34,671 bases of DNA from Propionibacterium sp. (GTDB lineage: Bacteria; Actinomycetota; Actinomycetes; Propionibacteriales; Propionibacteriaceae), in NCBI GenBank assembly GCA_012514785.1, contig JAAYZP010000027.1, positions 1-34,671 on the forward strand, given 5' to 3'. The position numbers and the translations under genes were made by a program. Every line of letters begins with the position of its first letter. The first letter of the stretch is position 1. The notes beneath the pieces are model-generated. The model was given only the letters and a program-made list of their open reading frames with translations. It searched no databases and was not told the DNA's origin. Of the stretch, positions 6,457-14,110 are shown one piece after another.

Positions 6457-7496
6457 GCTTTCCTTCGGGACAAGAGGAGGAAGAGGAACACCGGGGCGCC
6501 GATGAACGCGCTCACGGCGCCCGTCTGCACGACGGCGTTGCCGAACGCCGTGCGGGCGATCGTGTCCGCGCCGACGAGGAACAGGGCCCCGCAGATGATG
6601 GAGACGGGCAGCAGTTGGGAATGGCGTCCGCCGAGCACCAGGCGCACGGCGTGCGGCACCACGAGCCCCACGAAGCCGATCACGCCCGAGACGGAGACGG
6701 CCGCGCCCGTCACCAGCGAGGTCACCAGCAGCAGGACGAGCCGCGTGCGGTGCACGTCGAAGCCGGAGGTGGCGGCCACGTCGTCGCCGAGCAGGAGGGC
6801 ATCGAGGGCGCGGGTGCGCAGGAGCAGCAGGCCGAGCCCGAGCACCACCGGCAGGATCACGATCCCGGCATGCGACCAGTTGCGGAGCTCCAGGTCCCCG
6901 GCCAGCCAGAACATCGCGCCACGGGCCAGGGCGTCGTCGTCGGCGTTGGCGATGAGCATCGAGATCGTGGCCCCGGCGAAGGCATTGATGGCTACGCCCA
7001 CGAGGATCAGGGTGTGCGGGCTGGCGCCGCGCACGGCCTGCATCACGGCCTGGAGGATCAGCGCGACGACGAGGCTGCCGACGAACGCGGCGATCGGGAC
7101 GCCCCACTGCAGCGACCCCGCCAACCCCATCGTCATGCCCGCAACGGCACCGACGGCGGCACCGGAGGACACGCCGGTCACGCCGGGATCCGCCAGCGGA
7201 TTACGGAACACCGCCTGCAGCGCGACGCCCACGCCAGCCAGCGCGGCCCCGACGATCACGGCGACGACGGTGCGGGGGAGTCGGACCGACCACACGATCG
7301 CGGCCGTCTGCGCGTCGACGCTGGACGGGCTCACGATGGCCCGCATAGTCTCCGCAGCACCCAGGGGGACGAGACCGACGGAGACGCTGAGCAGGATCGC
7401 GCCGAGCAGGACGAGGACGGCCCCGGCTCCTATGGCCAGCGCCCGAGGGGCCCGTGAAGGCCGCCTCGTCGGGGCCTGGGCCAGGGTCTGCGTCAT
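6453..7496 (-). CDS. FecCD-family ABC permease (heme/siderophore/cobalamin type)
   Basis: A 347-residue membrane permease of the FecCD/BtuC/HmuU family with about ten hydrophobic spans. Family landmarks are VWSVRLPRTVVAVIVGAALAGVGVALQAVFRNPLADPGVTGVSSGA near residues 67-112 (in pieces), the cytoplasmic EAA-like loop region, and the late GFVGLVVPHAVRLVLGGRHSQLLPVS stretch. It would form a homodimer with two copies of the ATPase at 5641. The start at 7496 has GGAG 4 nt before it; an upstream in-frame ATG at 7523 has no ribosome-binding site. It is first in the operon and divergent from hemH across a 95-nt region with a direct repeat. Confidence 0.9.
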   Translation of the reverse strand: MTQTLAQAPTRRPSRAPRALAIGAGAVLVLLGAILLSVSVGLVPLGAAETMRAIVSPSSVDAQTAAIVWSVRLPRTVVAVIVGAALAGVGVALQAVFRNPLADPGVTGVSSGAAVGAVAGMTMGLAGSLQWGVPIAAFVGSLVVALILQAVMQAVRGASPHTLILVGVAINAFAGATISMLIANADDDALARGAMFWLAGDLELRNWSHAGIVILPVVLGLGLLLLRTRALDALLLGDDVAATSGFDVHRTRLVLLLVTSLVTGAAVSVSGVIGFVGLVVPHAVRLVLGGRHSQLLPVSIICGALFLVGADTIARTAFGNAVVQTGAVSAFIGAPVFLFLLLSRRKA

Positions 7497-7510
7497 CGTG
7501 CTCCGCTGCA

Positions 7511-7541
7511 AAGAGTTCATCTGATCAAGAGTTCGTCTGAT
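7511..7541. promoter_or_regulatory. 15-bp direct repeat between importer operon and hemH
   Basis: AAGAGTTCATCTGAT (7511-7525) and AAGAGTTCGTCTGAT (7527-7541) differ at one base and repeat with a 16-bp period. They lie in the short region between the divergent permease and ferrochelatase genes. A shared operator for a metal- or heme-responsive regulator is the simplest reading; the regulator is unknown. Confidence 0.45.
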
Positions 7542-7591
7542 GATAGTGTCGCGGTAGTCCAGCAACAAATCGGAAGGTTCTCGATCCCAAC

Positions 7592-8713
7592 ATGACCCCT
7601 ATGGCCAGCTCCGCCGACGTAGCGGCGCCGTACGACGCGCTCCTCCTACTCTCGTTCGGTGGTCCGAACCGCGCCGAGGACGTGACGCCCTTCCTGCGGA
7701 ACGTCGTGCGCGGCAAGAACATCCCCGACGAGCGTCTCGAGGCGGTGGGCGAGCACTACCACGTCTTCGCCGGCAAGTCGCCGATCAACCAGCAGAACCT
7801 CGCGCTGCGCGAGGCCCTGGAGGCGGAGCTCGGACGGCGCGGCATCCGCCTGCCGGTGATCTGGGGCAACCGCAACTGGCACCCCTACACCGTCGACACG
7901 GTGCGCGACGCGCTCGCGTTCGGCGCGAGGCGCATCCTCGTGCTCGTCACCAGCGCCTTCGCCTCGTACTCTGGCAGCCGCCAGTACCGCGAGCACCTCG
8001 CGCTCATGCTCGAGGAGCTGGGCGCATCCGCCCACGGCCTGCAGATCGACCTCCTGCGCCCGTTCTTCAACGACCCCGGCTTCGCGGAGGCCAACATCGA
8101 GGCGATCGCGGCCGCCGGCAGCGAGCTGCCCGGCGGGTTGGACGGCGCCCACGTCGTCTACGTCACGCACTCCATCCCGGACACCATGCAGGACGCCTCC
8201 GCCATGACCGGCCCCGGCTACCGCGAGCAGCACGAGGACCTCCAGCGGGTCATCGACGACGAACTCCGCCGCCGCCACGGGGTGGAGCTCACGTCGTCGC
8301 TGTCGTACTGCTCACGCTCGGGCAGCCCCCGCACCCCGTGGCTCGAGCCCGACGTGAACGACCACCTCGAGTCGCTCGCCGCAGCCGACACGCGGCGGGT
8401 CGTCATCGCGCCGATCGGCTTCGTCTCCGACCACATGGAGGTCATCTACGACCTCGACATCGAGGCCATGGAGACCGCCGCGAAGGTGGGCATCACCGCG
8501 GCCCGTGCCGGCACGGCCGGTACCGCGGCCCCGTTCGTCAGCGGCATCGTCGACATGATCGTCGAGCGAGCCGCGCGCGAACGCGGGCTCACGCCCGAGG
8601 TGCCCGTCGTCGGGTCGCTCCCGGCGTTCCCCGACGTCGCACCGCCCGGCAGCTGCCGCATGCGCCACGGCGAGGTGACGGGCATTCCCGTCGTCGCCGG
8701 CACCGAAGACTGA
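7592..8713 (+). CDS. hemH: ferrochelatase (coproporphyrin ferrochelatase, CpfC/HemH)
   Basis: A 373-residue ferrochelatase, which inserts Fe2+ into coproporphyrin III (the actinobacterial pathway, given HemQ next door) in the cytoplasm. Recognisable parts are SFGGPNRAEDVTPFLRNVV near residues 21-39, the catalytic histidine in THSIPDTM (His193), and the conserved acid in GFVSDHMEVIYDLD (Glu283). Many actinobacterial enzymes bind a [2Fe-2S] cluster through four cysteines. This protein has only Cys240 and Cys355, so the cluster is probably absent. The start at 7592 has no good ribosome-binding site at normal distance; ATG 7601 is an alternative. It is 46 nt before hemQ, likely the same operon. 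Confidence 0.95.
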   Translation: MTPMASSADVAAPYDALLLLSFGGPNRAEDVTPFLRNVVRGKNIPDERLEAVGEHYHVFAGKSPINQQNLALREALEAELGRRGIRLPVIWGNRNWHPYTVDTVRDALAFGARRILVLVTSAFASYSGSRQYREHLALMLEELGASAHGLQIDLLRPFFNDPGFAEANIEAIAAAGSELPGGLDGAHVVYVTHSIPDTMQDASAMTGPGYREQHEDLQRVIDDELRRRHGVELTSSLSYCSRSGSPRTPWLEPDVNDHLESLAAADTRRVVIAPIGFVSDHMEVIYDLDIEAMETAAKVGITAARAGTAGTAAPFVSGIVDMIVERAARERGLTPEVPVVGSLPAFPDVAPPGSCRMRHGEVTGIPVVAGTED

Positions 8714-8759
8714 ACCACCACAAAACGTTCCTCCGCACCCCCACCCAGAAGGAAGCAGC

Positions 8760-9485
8760 ATGACCGCAACCCCCAAGCCGTCCGTCGATCATTCCGCCGT
8801 CGCCGAGGACATCAACGCCCAGGAGCAGTACACGATGTACTCGGTGTTCAAGGTCTCCTCGCCGTTGCCGGCCGACGACGCCACCCGCGCCGCCGACGTC
8901 GAACGCCTGGAGTCGGCGCTGTCCGGCATCGACGGGCTCACTATCCGCGGCTGGTACGACATCGCCGGCCTGCGCGGGGACGCCGACCTCATGGTCTGGT
9001 GGTGGGGCGAGAAGGTGGAGATCCTGCAGGAGGCCTACCACGCGCTCCTGGCGAGCGAAGTCGGCGCCCACCTGACGCCCGTCTGGTCGCAGGTCGGCAC
9101 GCACCGCCCGGCCGAGTTCAACCGCGCGCACGTGCCCGCCTTCCTCGCGGGCGACGAACCCAAGGGCTACATCTGCGTGTACCCGTTCGTCCGCAGCTAC
9201 GAGTGGTACATCCTGCCCGACGAGGAGCGCTCGAAGATGCTGCGCGACCACGGCCTCGCCGCCCGCGACTACGGCGACGTGCTCGCCAACACCGTCGCGA
9301 GCTTCGCGCTCGGCGACTACGAGTGGCTGCTCGCCTTCGAGGCGGACGACCTCGCGCGCATCGTCGACCTGATGCGCGACCTCCGCGCCACCGAAGCCAG
9401 GCTGCACGTCCGCGAGGAAGTGCCGTTCTTCACCGGGCCCCGTGCGCCGCTCGCGACGATCCTGGACCGCCAGCCGCGGGCCTGA
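8760..9485 (+). CDS. hemQ: coproheme decarboxylase HemQ (ChdC)
   Basis: A 241-residue chlorite-dismutase-family protein that converts iron-coproporphyrin III to heme b by two H2O2-dependent decarboxylations, the last step of the coproporphyrin pathway. The signature GYICVYPFVRSYEWYILP is at residues 136-153, with Tyr141 as the expected radical-forming tyrosine. His124 (RAHVPAFL) matches the distal histidine of actinobacterial HemQ and His164 (RDHG) the proximal one; these assignments rest on family knowledge. AAGGA lies a few nt before the ATG at 8760. It follows ferrochelatase in the same orientation. Confidence 0.94.
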   Translation: MTATPKPSVDHSAVAEDINAQEQYTMYSVFKVSSPLPADDATRAADVERLESALSGIDGLTIRGWYDIAGLRGDADLMVWWWGEKVEILQEAYHALLASEVGAHLTPVWSQVGTHRPAEFNRAHVPAFLAGDEPKGYICVYPFVRSYEWYILPDEERSKMLRDHGLAARDYGDVLANTVASFALGDYEWLLAFEADDLARIVDLMRDLRATEARLHVREEVPFFTGPRAPLATILDRQPRA

Positions 9486-9507
9486 ACCCAACAGGTCGGC
9501 CGGGGGA

Positions 9508-9513
9508 TACCGT
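9508..9513 (+). promoter_or_regulatory. -10 hexamer for a leaderless DUF2332 gene
   Basis: TACCGT ends 7 nt before the ATG at 9521, and no ribosome-binding site is present, which fits a leaderless transcript. Confidence 0.35.
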
Positions 9514-9520
9514 AGCCCCC

Positions 9521-10531
9521 ATGCGCACAGGTCACTTCTTCTCCCGAGCGGCCATCGACGAGCAATACCGATGGTTCGCGTCCGAAGTCGCCGCCACGTC
9601 ACCGACGTGGCGGCGACTTTGCGCGTGGATCGCGGAGACCCCCGACGTCCTCGAGATCCTGGAGTCCCTGCCCGGCCAGGCACGCCAACCGAACCGGTTC
9701 CTCGCGACGATCCGGTACCTGGACGGTCCCGTCGAGCCGGGCCCGGCCTTCCTGGAGTGGGTCCGGGCAACCTGGGCGGAGATCCGGGACACCCTGCTCA
9801 GCCGCACCACCCAGACCAACGAGCCGGGCCGCTGCTCCGTCATCGCCCCGCTGCTGGCATCCCTCGGCGCGCCGGTCGCACTCCTCGAGATCGGGGCATC
9901 GGCCGGGCTCTGTCTCCAGCCGGACCGCTACGCGTACGACTACGGCGACGGGCCGGCCCGGCCCGGTGCCGCCGCGGAGTCGGCGCCCGTGCTGACCTGC
10001 GAGGTGGAGGGGGACCAGCCGGGCGAACCCGCGTCGCTCACCGTCGCCGCCCGCCGCGGGCTGGACCTGAACCCGCTCGACGTCTCGGATCCCGACACGC
10101 AGCGGTGGTTGCGGGCTCTGGTGTGGCCGGGTGAGCACGATCGGGAGGAGCGGCTCGTGGCGGCCATGGCCGTGCTGGCCGATGATCCGCCGCGGATCGT
10201 GCGCGCCGATCTCACCGATGATCCGCACCGCTTGATCGCGGCCCATGTCGACGAGTTGCGGGCGGAGGCGCCGGAAGCCGTGCCGGTCGTCGCGCACTCG
10301 GCGGTCCTCGCGTACCTGGAGCGCGACCAGCGCGAGCACGTCGCGGACGCGATCCGGGCGAGCGGTGCCCGGTGGATCTCCTTCGAGGGGCCCCGGGTGT
10401 TGCCTTCCATCGCGGAGCGGGCCGGGGTGGGTCCAGAGTGGGCCTCTTTCCTCGTCGCGCTCGACGGCGAGCCGGTCGGGTGGGCGCAATCCCACGGCCG
10501 GCGCGTCGCGTGGACGAGGGGCCTCCGATGA
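9521..10531 (+). CDS. DUF2332 domain-containing protein
   Basis: A 336-residue protein of the DUF2332 family, common in actinobacteria and without assigned function. Family segments visible are DEQYRWFASEVAATSPTW near the N-terminus, the LLEIGASAGLCLQPDRYAYDYG stretch in the middle (a methyltransferase-like GxSAGL loop), and VPVVAHSAVLAYLE. The EIGASAGL loop resembles an S-adenosylmethionine-binding site, but activity is not established. It starts 35 nt after hemQ and overlaps the next gene by ATGA. The coding region holds a perfect 16-bp inverted repeat at 9585-9619. Confidence 0.82.
   Translation: MRTGHFFSRAAIDEQYRWFASEVAATSPTWRRLCAWIAETPDVLEILESLPGQARQPNRFLATIRYLDGPVEPGPAFLEWVRATWAEIRDTLLSRTTQTNEPGRCSVIAPLLASLGAPVALLEIGASAGLCLQPDRYAYDYGDGPARPGAAAESAPVLTCEVEGDQPGEPASLTVAARRGLDLNPLDVSDPDTQRWLRALVWPGEHDREERLVAAMAVLADDPPRIVRADLTDDPHRLIAAHVDELRAEAPEAVPVVAHSAVLAYLERDQREHVADAIRASGARWISFEGPRVLPSIAERAGVGPEWASFLVALDGEPVGWAQSHGRRVAWTRGLR
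9585..9619. repeat. perfect 16-bp inverted repeat inside DUF2332 gene
   Basis: Arms 9585-9600 and 9604-9619 are perfect complements around the 3-nt loop ACC. The hairpin lies at about codons 22-33 of the DUF2332 gene. It is followed by a short T run (TTT). It is very stable for coding DNA. Confidence 0.85.
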
Positions 10532-11109
10532 GACGCCGATTCCTCCGGGCGGCGGGCGTCGTGGTGTTCGGGGTGCTGGGGATCGCGGAGGCGCTGACCT
10601 GGTGGGCCTCGCAGCAGGGCATCCGGGCACAGTCGAGCGGTGACGGCGACGCGGCGGAGGCGATCATCGTGCTCGGCTGCCCCACCGATCCCGACGGCAC
10701 CCCGTCGTTCATGCAGCGCTACCGCTGCCGGATCGCCGTGCGCTCCCGCAACCAGCGGGCCGAGCGCAGCGTCCTGGTGTTCACCGGGCGCAGTCGCAAC
10801 GCGCCCGGGATCCCGTCGGAGGCGGCCGACATGGCGCAGTACGCACGCGAGGCTCTGGGCGTCGCGGACGAGGACATCGTCCTCGAGGAGGAGTCCCAGT
10901 ACACGTGGGAGAACATCGCATTGTCGCTCCCGCTGGTGAGGGGGTTCCCGGTCGTGAAGATCGCCTCGAACACCTGGCACGCCCGGCGCGGCCGGCGGTA
11001 CCTCCGGCGCCAGGCGCCGGAACTCGCGCACCGCCTCCGCCGTGCGGGCGACTACCGCTTCGGTGAGCTGCTCCTTCTGAAGCCGCTCTTCCTGTTCTGG
11101 CAGCGCTGA
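10528..11109 (+). CDS. DUF218/YdcF-like protein with N-terminal membrane anchor
   Basis: A 193-residue protein. An N-terminal RRRFLRAAGVVVFGVLGIAEALTWWA segment is a signal anchor. The rest is a DUF218 (YdcF/SanA-like) domain: AEAIIVLGCP, then FTGRSRNAPGIPSEAADMAQYAREALGV, then the conserved EESQYTWENIALS, then VKIASNTWHARRGRRYLRR. Family members act at the envelope and are linked to cell-wall or cyclic-ether metabolism in other bacteria, but the reaction is unknown. The start overlaps the DUF2332 stop (ATGA, 10528-10531), so the two are translationally coupled. Confidence 0.8.
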   Translation: MRRRFLRAAGVVVFGVLGIAEALTWWASQQGIRAQSSGDGDAAEAIIVLGCPTDPDGTPSFMQRYRCRIAVRSRNQRAERSVLVFTGRSRNAPGIPSEAADMAQYAREALGVADEDIVLEEESQYTWENIALSLPLVRGFPVVKIASNTWHARRGRRYLRRQAPELAHRLRRAGDYRFGELLLLKPLFLFWQR

Positions 11110-11154
11110 GAGCGCTTGGCGTCCGTTGATGCTTGAGCACTGTGCGTCCGTCGA

Positions 11155-11179
11155 AACCTCGCCGGATCTGGGCGGGGTT
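11155..11179. terminator. weak hairpin between convergent genes
   Basis: A 9-bp stem (11155-11163 with 11171-11179, one G-T pair) lies between the convergent DUF218 and ABC exporter genes. It has no T run on either side, so terminator activity is uncertain. Confidence 0.3.
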
Positions 11180-12990
11180 CAGGCGGCGACGACGTCGGCC
11201 GGCTCGGGGAGCGTCGCGAGGCGCGCATAGACACCGTCAGCCGCCAGCAGGGTGTCGTGCGTGCCGCGCTCGACGATGCGGCCCTCGTCGAGCACCACGA
11301 TCTGGTCCGCGCCGCGGATGGTGGAGAGCCGGTGGGCGATGACGATGCGGGTCCGCCCCGCGACGTCGATGGCGGCCTGCACGGCCCGCTCCGTCTCGTT
11401 GTCCAGCGCGCTGGTGGCCTCGTCGAGGATCAGCACGTCCGGATCGGCCAGGAGCGTGCGCGCCAGCGTGAGCCGCTGCTGCTCGCCGCCCGAGAAGCGG
11501 TACCCGCGGGCGCCGACGACCGTTTCCAGCTCCTCCGGGAGGCTGCGGATCAGCTCCGCCACGTTGGCGGAGGCCAGCGCCCGCCACAGCTCGTCATCCG
11601 TGGCCCCGGGGTCCGCCATGCGGAGGTTCTCGGCCAGCGTGGTGTGCGCGAGGTAGGTCTCCTGCGAGACGATGCCGATGCGTCGGGAGCGCTCCGCGGA
11701 CGAGATCTCGCGCAGGTCGACGTCGCCGAGCCGCACGGAGCCGCTCGTCGGGTCCATCAGGCGGGCCAGCAACGAGGCCATCGTGGACTTGCCGGATCCG
11801 GTGTGGCCCACGATCGCGGTCGTCGTGCCGGGCTCCACGGTGAGCGAGACGTGGCTGAGCGCGTCGACGTCGTTGCCCGGATACCGGTACGTGACGTCGT
11901 CGAACTCGACACGGGCGCCCCGGATCTGCGCGTCGCGCGGGTCGGCCGGCTCGGCGACTTCGGGGACGAGGTCGAGGTATTCGAAGATCCTCGAGAACAG
12001 CGCCATCGACGCCACCCACTGCGCGCTCACGTTGAGCAGGCCCATGATGGGTCGGAAGATCTGCGACTGCAGCGTCGTGAACGCGATCAGCGTGCCGATC
12101 GTCATCCCGCGGGACGTGGCCGGCAGGCCCGCGATCAGGTACACGAACGCCGGGATGATGGCGAAGATGACCTGCATCGTCGCCATCCGCCAGCGGCCGG
12201 CCAGCTGGGACTCGAGCTCGAGGTCGATCAGGCTGTGCGAGACGGCGTCGAACTCCCGCTGCGCACGCTCCTGCACGCCGAGGGTCTTGGTGAGACGGAT
12301 CCCGGATACGGACAGCGACTCCTGGATCGTGTGCTGCATGTCGGCCCTGGCCCGCTGCTGCTTGTCGGTGATGGCGCGACGGGCCAGCGCCACCTTGCGG
12401 GTGAGCCAGATTGCTGGCGGGAGGACCACCAGCGACAGGAGCGAGAGCGTCGGGCTCATCACCACCATGGCGGCGGCCAGCGCGATGGTCATGGTGATGT
12501 TGGACGCGATCGACGTCGCGGTGGTGGTCACGACGGACTGCATGCCGGCGATGTCGTTCGTGAGTCGCGACTGCACCTCGCCCGTGCGCGTGGTGGTGAA
12601 GAAGCGCAGGGACTGTCGCTGTAGGTTGCCGAACACGTCCACGCGCAGCCGATGCATGATCCGCTGACCGATCTTCGAGCTCATCCAGGTCTGGATCACG
12701 CCGATGGCGCCCGTGAGCGCGGCGAGCACGATCATGCCGCCGACGAGCCACAGGAGCAGCTCGACGTTCTGGTTGGGGATGGCGTCGTCGACCGTGGCGC
12801 GGACGAGGAACGGCTGGACGACGGTGAGTCCAGCGGTGGCCACGATGAGGGCGACGACGCTGAGGATGGCCATGGAGTGTGGCTGGAAGAGACGCAGTAC
12901 ACGTCGGAGGTCTACGGGGTGGGTCTGGAGCTGGGCGATGTCCTGCGGGCGCTTCCGCGCCGGCCCGCGCTCTGCAATGGGGGAGCTCAT
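11179..12990 (-). CDS. ABC exporter half-transporter (TM domain fused to ATPase)
   Basis: A 603-residue type IV ABC exporter with fused transmembrane and nucleotide-binding domains. About six membrane spans lie within residues 40-330. The ATPase holds Walker A GHTGSGKST (395-403), signature FSGGEQQR (499-506), Walker B VLILDEATS (519-527) and the switch histidine in IVIAHRLST. It would work as a homodimer, or as a partner of another half-transporter, exporting a lipid, peptide or drug; the substrate is unknown. AAGGGA lies before the start at 12990. It is divergent from a MarR regulator with a palindrome between them, which suggests drug- or stress-inducible export. Confidence 0.93.
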   Translation of the reverse strand: MSSPIAERGPARKRPQDIAQLQTHPVDLRRVLRLFQPHSMAILSVVALIVATAGLTVVQPFLVRATVDDAIPNQNVELLLWLVGGMIVLAALTGAIGVIQTWMSSKIGQRIMHRLRVDVFGNLQRQSLRFFTTTRTGEVQSRLTNDIAGMQSVVTTTATSIASNITMTIALAAAMVVMSPTLSLLSLVVLPPAIWLTRKVALARRAITDKQQRARADMQHTIQESLSVSGIRLTKTLGVQERAQREFDAVSHSLIDLELESQLAGRWRMATMQVIFAIIPAFVYLIAGLPATSRGMTIGTLIAFTTLQSQIFRPIMGLLNVSAQWVASMALFSRIFEYLDLVPEVAEPADPRDAQIRGARVEFDDVTYRYPGNDVDALSHVSLTVEPGTTTAIVGHTGSGKSTMASLLARLMDPTSGSVRLGDVDLREISSAERSRRIGIVSQETYLAHTTLAENLRMADPGATDDELWRALASANVAELIRSLPEELETVVGARGYRFSGGEQQRLTLARTLLADPDVLILDEATSALDNETERAVQAAIDVAGRTRIVIAHRLSTIRGADQIVVLDEGRIVERGTHDTLLAADGVYARLATLPEPADVVAA

Positions 12991-13036
12991 AGGCTGTTCC
13001 CTTCGTCGATGAGGGCAAAGATGTAGTTACTTCACA

Positions 13037-13051
13037 ATGATGATACATCAT
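13037..13051. promoter_or_regulatory. MarR-type operator palindrome
   Basis: ATGATG-ATA-CATCAT forms a palindrome with 6-bp perfect arms between the divergent ABC exporter and marR genes. On the minus strand it contains TATCAT, a plausible -10 for the exporter. On the plus strand it occupies the -35 region of the marR promoter. A second small palindrome, GCATGTATGC, follows at 13056-13065. Confidence 0.5.
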
Positions 13052-13060
13052 GGATGCATG

Positions 13061-13066
13061 TATGCT
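13061..13066 (+). promoter_or_regulatory. -10 hexamer of a leaderless marR transcript
   Basis: TATGCT is followed by exactly 6 nt and then ATG at 13073. No ribosome-binding site precedes that ATG. Confidence 0.5.
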
Positions 13067-13072
13067 GAATCC

Positions 13073-13483
13073 ATGGCACCCACCGGCGCGCAACTCGGCG
13101 ATCTCGTCAACCGACTCACGCGGATCCTCCGCAGGCGGACCCACGGTCTACCCATCCCCCCGCACCAGTTGCGCGCCCTGCGATTCATCGCACACGGGTC
13201 CGTCCGGCCGGCGCGCCTGGCCGAGGCGCTGGGCATCACCCCGCGGGCGGTTACCGACGTCGTCGACGCCATGATCGAGGCCGGCCTCGTGGTGGCCACG
13301 CCCGACCCCGGGGACCGGCGGGCGAAGGTCCTGGAGATCACCGAGGAGGGGGAGCGGCAGCGCGCGGCCGCACGCGAGCGGCGCGACGAGGCGGCCCGGG
13401 AGGTCTTCGACCCCCTCGACGACGACGAACGCACCGAGCTTGCCCGCCTCCTCGAGAAGGTCGTCGGACCTCCCTCGTGCTAA
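13073..13483 (+). CDS. MarR-family transcriptional regulator
   Basis: A 136-residue winged helix-turn-helix regulator. The DNA-binding domain includes PPHQLRALRFIAHG, RPARLAEALGITPRAVTDVVDAMIEAGLV and the wing TPDPGDRRAKVLEITEEG, which is the typical MarR DxRxxxxxLT-like region. I start at ATG 13073 because a TATGCT -10 lies 6 nt before it, giving a leaderless message and a normal family length. In-frame ATGs at 13037, 13040 and 13058 would lie inside the operator and promoter and have no ribosome-binding site. It probably represses itself and the divergent ABC exporter. Confidence 0.88.
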   Translation: MAPTGAQLGDLVNRLTRILRRRTHGLPIPPHQLRALRFIAHGSVRPARLAEALGITPRAVTDVVDAMIEAGLVVATPDPGDRRAKVLEITEEGERQRAAARERRDEAAREVFDPLDDDERTELARLLEKVVGPPSC

Positions 13484-13519
13484 CCCGGCCCCGGCCGCGG
13501 CAGGGACGCGGCGGGTTGT

Positions 13520-13525
13520 TAGCGT
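13520..13525 (+). promoter_or_regulatory. -10 hexamer of the cueP-like gene
   Basis: TAGCGT with 6 nt to the ATG at 13532 and no ribosome-binding site, so a leaderless transcript is likely. Confidence 0.4.
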
Positions 13526-13531
13526 TCTTCC

Positions 13532-14104
13532 ATGAGGTTCGTGAAAAATGCGGTTGTGGTGCTGATCAGCGCCGCGTTCGGACTGACGATGCTGGGCGGC
13601 TGCGCCGCCGACGGCGCGGCCGACGACGGGGTCCTCGCGAAGTTCGCACTCGAGGACGTCGACGGCAGGACCTCCGTCAACGACCTGGAGGCGGTCGGGC
13701 TGGAGGACCGGACGGGCGACTACATCGCCTCCGTCCGCGCGGACCACGTGCTGATCATCGACGCCGAGACGGAGGAGGAGGGGGCCATCCCCCTGCCCGA
13801 GGACGAGTTCTACCTCTCGGTGGCGCCCTACGTCACCCGCACGCATCCCTGCGGCTTCCACAGCCTCACCACCTGCGTCGGCGAACTGTTCAACGCGGAC
13901 TTTGACGTGACCGTCGTCGACGACACGGGCGCGGTGCTCGTCGACGAGACCGTCACCAGCGAGGACAGCGGCTTCTTCGGGCTCTGGCTGCCCGCGGGCG
14001 TCGAGGGCGAGATCACGGTGCAGCACGACGGTCTGTCCGTCACCGGACCGCTGTCCACCCACCCGGACGCAAAGACCTGCGAGACGGACCTCCAGCTCAC
14101 CTGA
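13532..14104 (+). CDS. cueP: CueP-family metal-binding lipoprotein
   Basis: A 190-residue CueP-family protein, an extracytoplasmic copper-binding protein. The signal peptide ends in lipobox LGGC (Cys24), so it is anchored to the outer face of the membrane. The family core HPCGFHSLTTCVGEL holds Cys107 and Cys115, and Cys183 is near the C-terminus. The spacing of 8 and 68 residues is that of the three copper-ligand cysteines I recall for Salmonella CueP. His105 and His110 flank the first pair. It is 48 nt after marR but has its own -10. A role in copper tolerance is known for the family and inferred here; no copper exporter is visible in the window. Confidence 0.88.
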   Translation: MRFVKNAVVVLISAAFGLTMLGGCAADGAADDGVLAKFALEDVDGRTSVNDLEAVGLEDRTGDYIASVRADHVLIIDAETEEEGAIPLPEDEFYLSVAPYVTRTHPCGFHSLTTCVGELFNADFDVTVVDDTGAVLVDETVTSEDSGFFGLWLPAGVEGEITVQHDGLSVTGPLSTHPDAKTCETDLQLT

Positions 14105-14110
14105 GCCGAC

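Noticed and set aside
11257..12624. 455-codon plus-strand frame opposite the ABC exporter
   Set aside because: Arg/Gly/Asp-rich shadow of the exporter with no domain.
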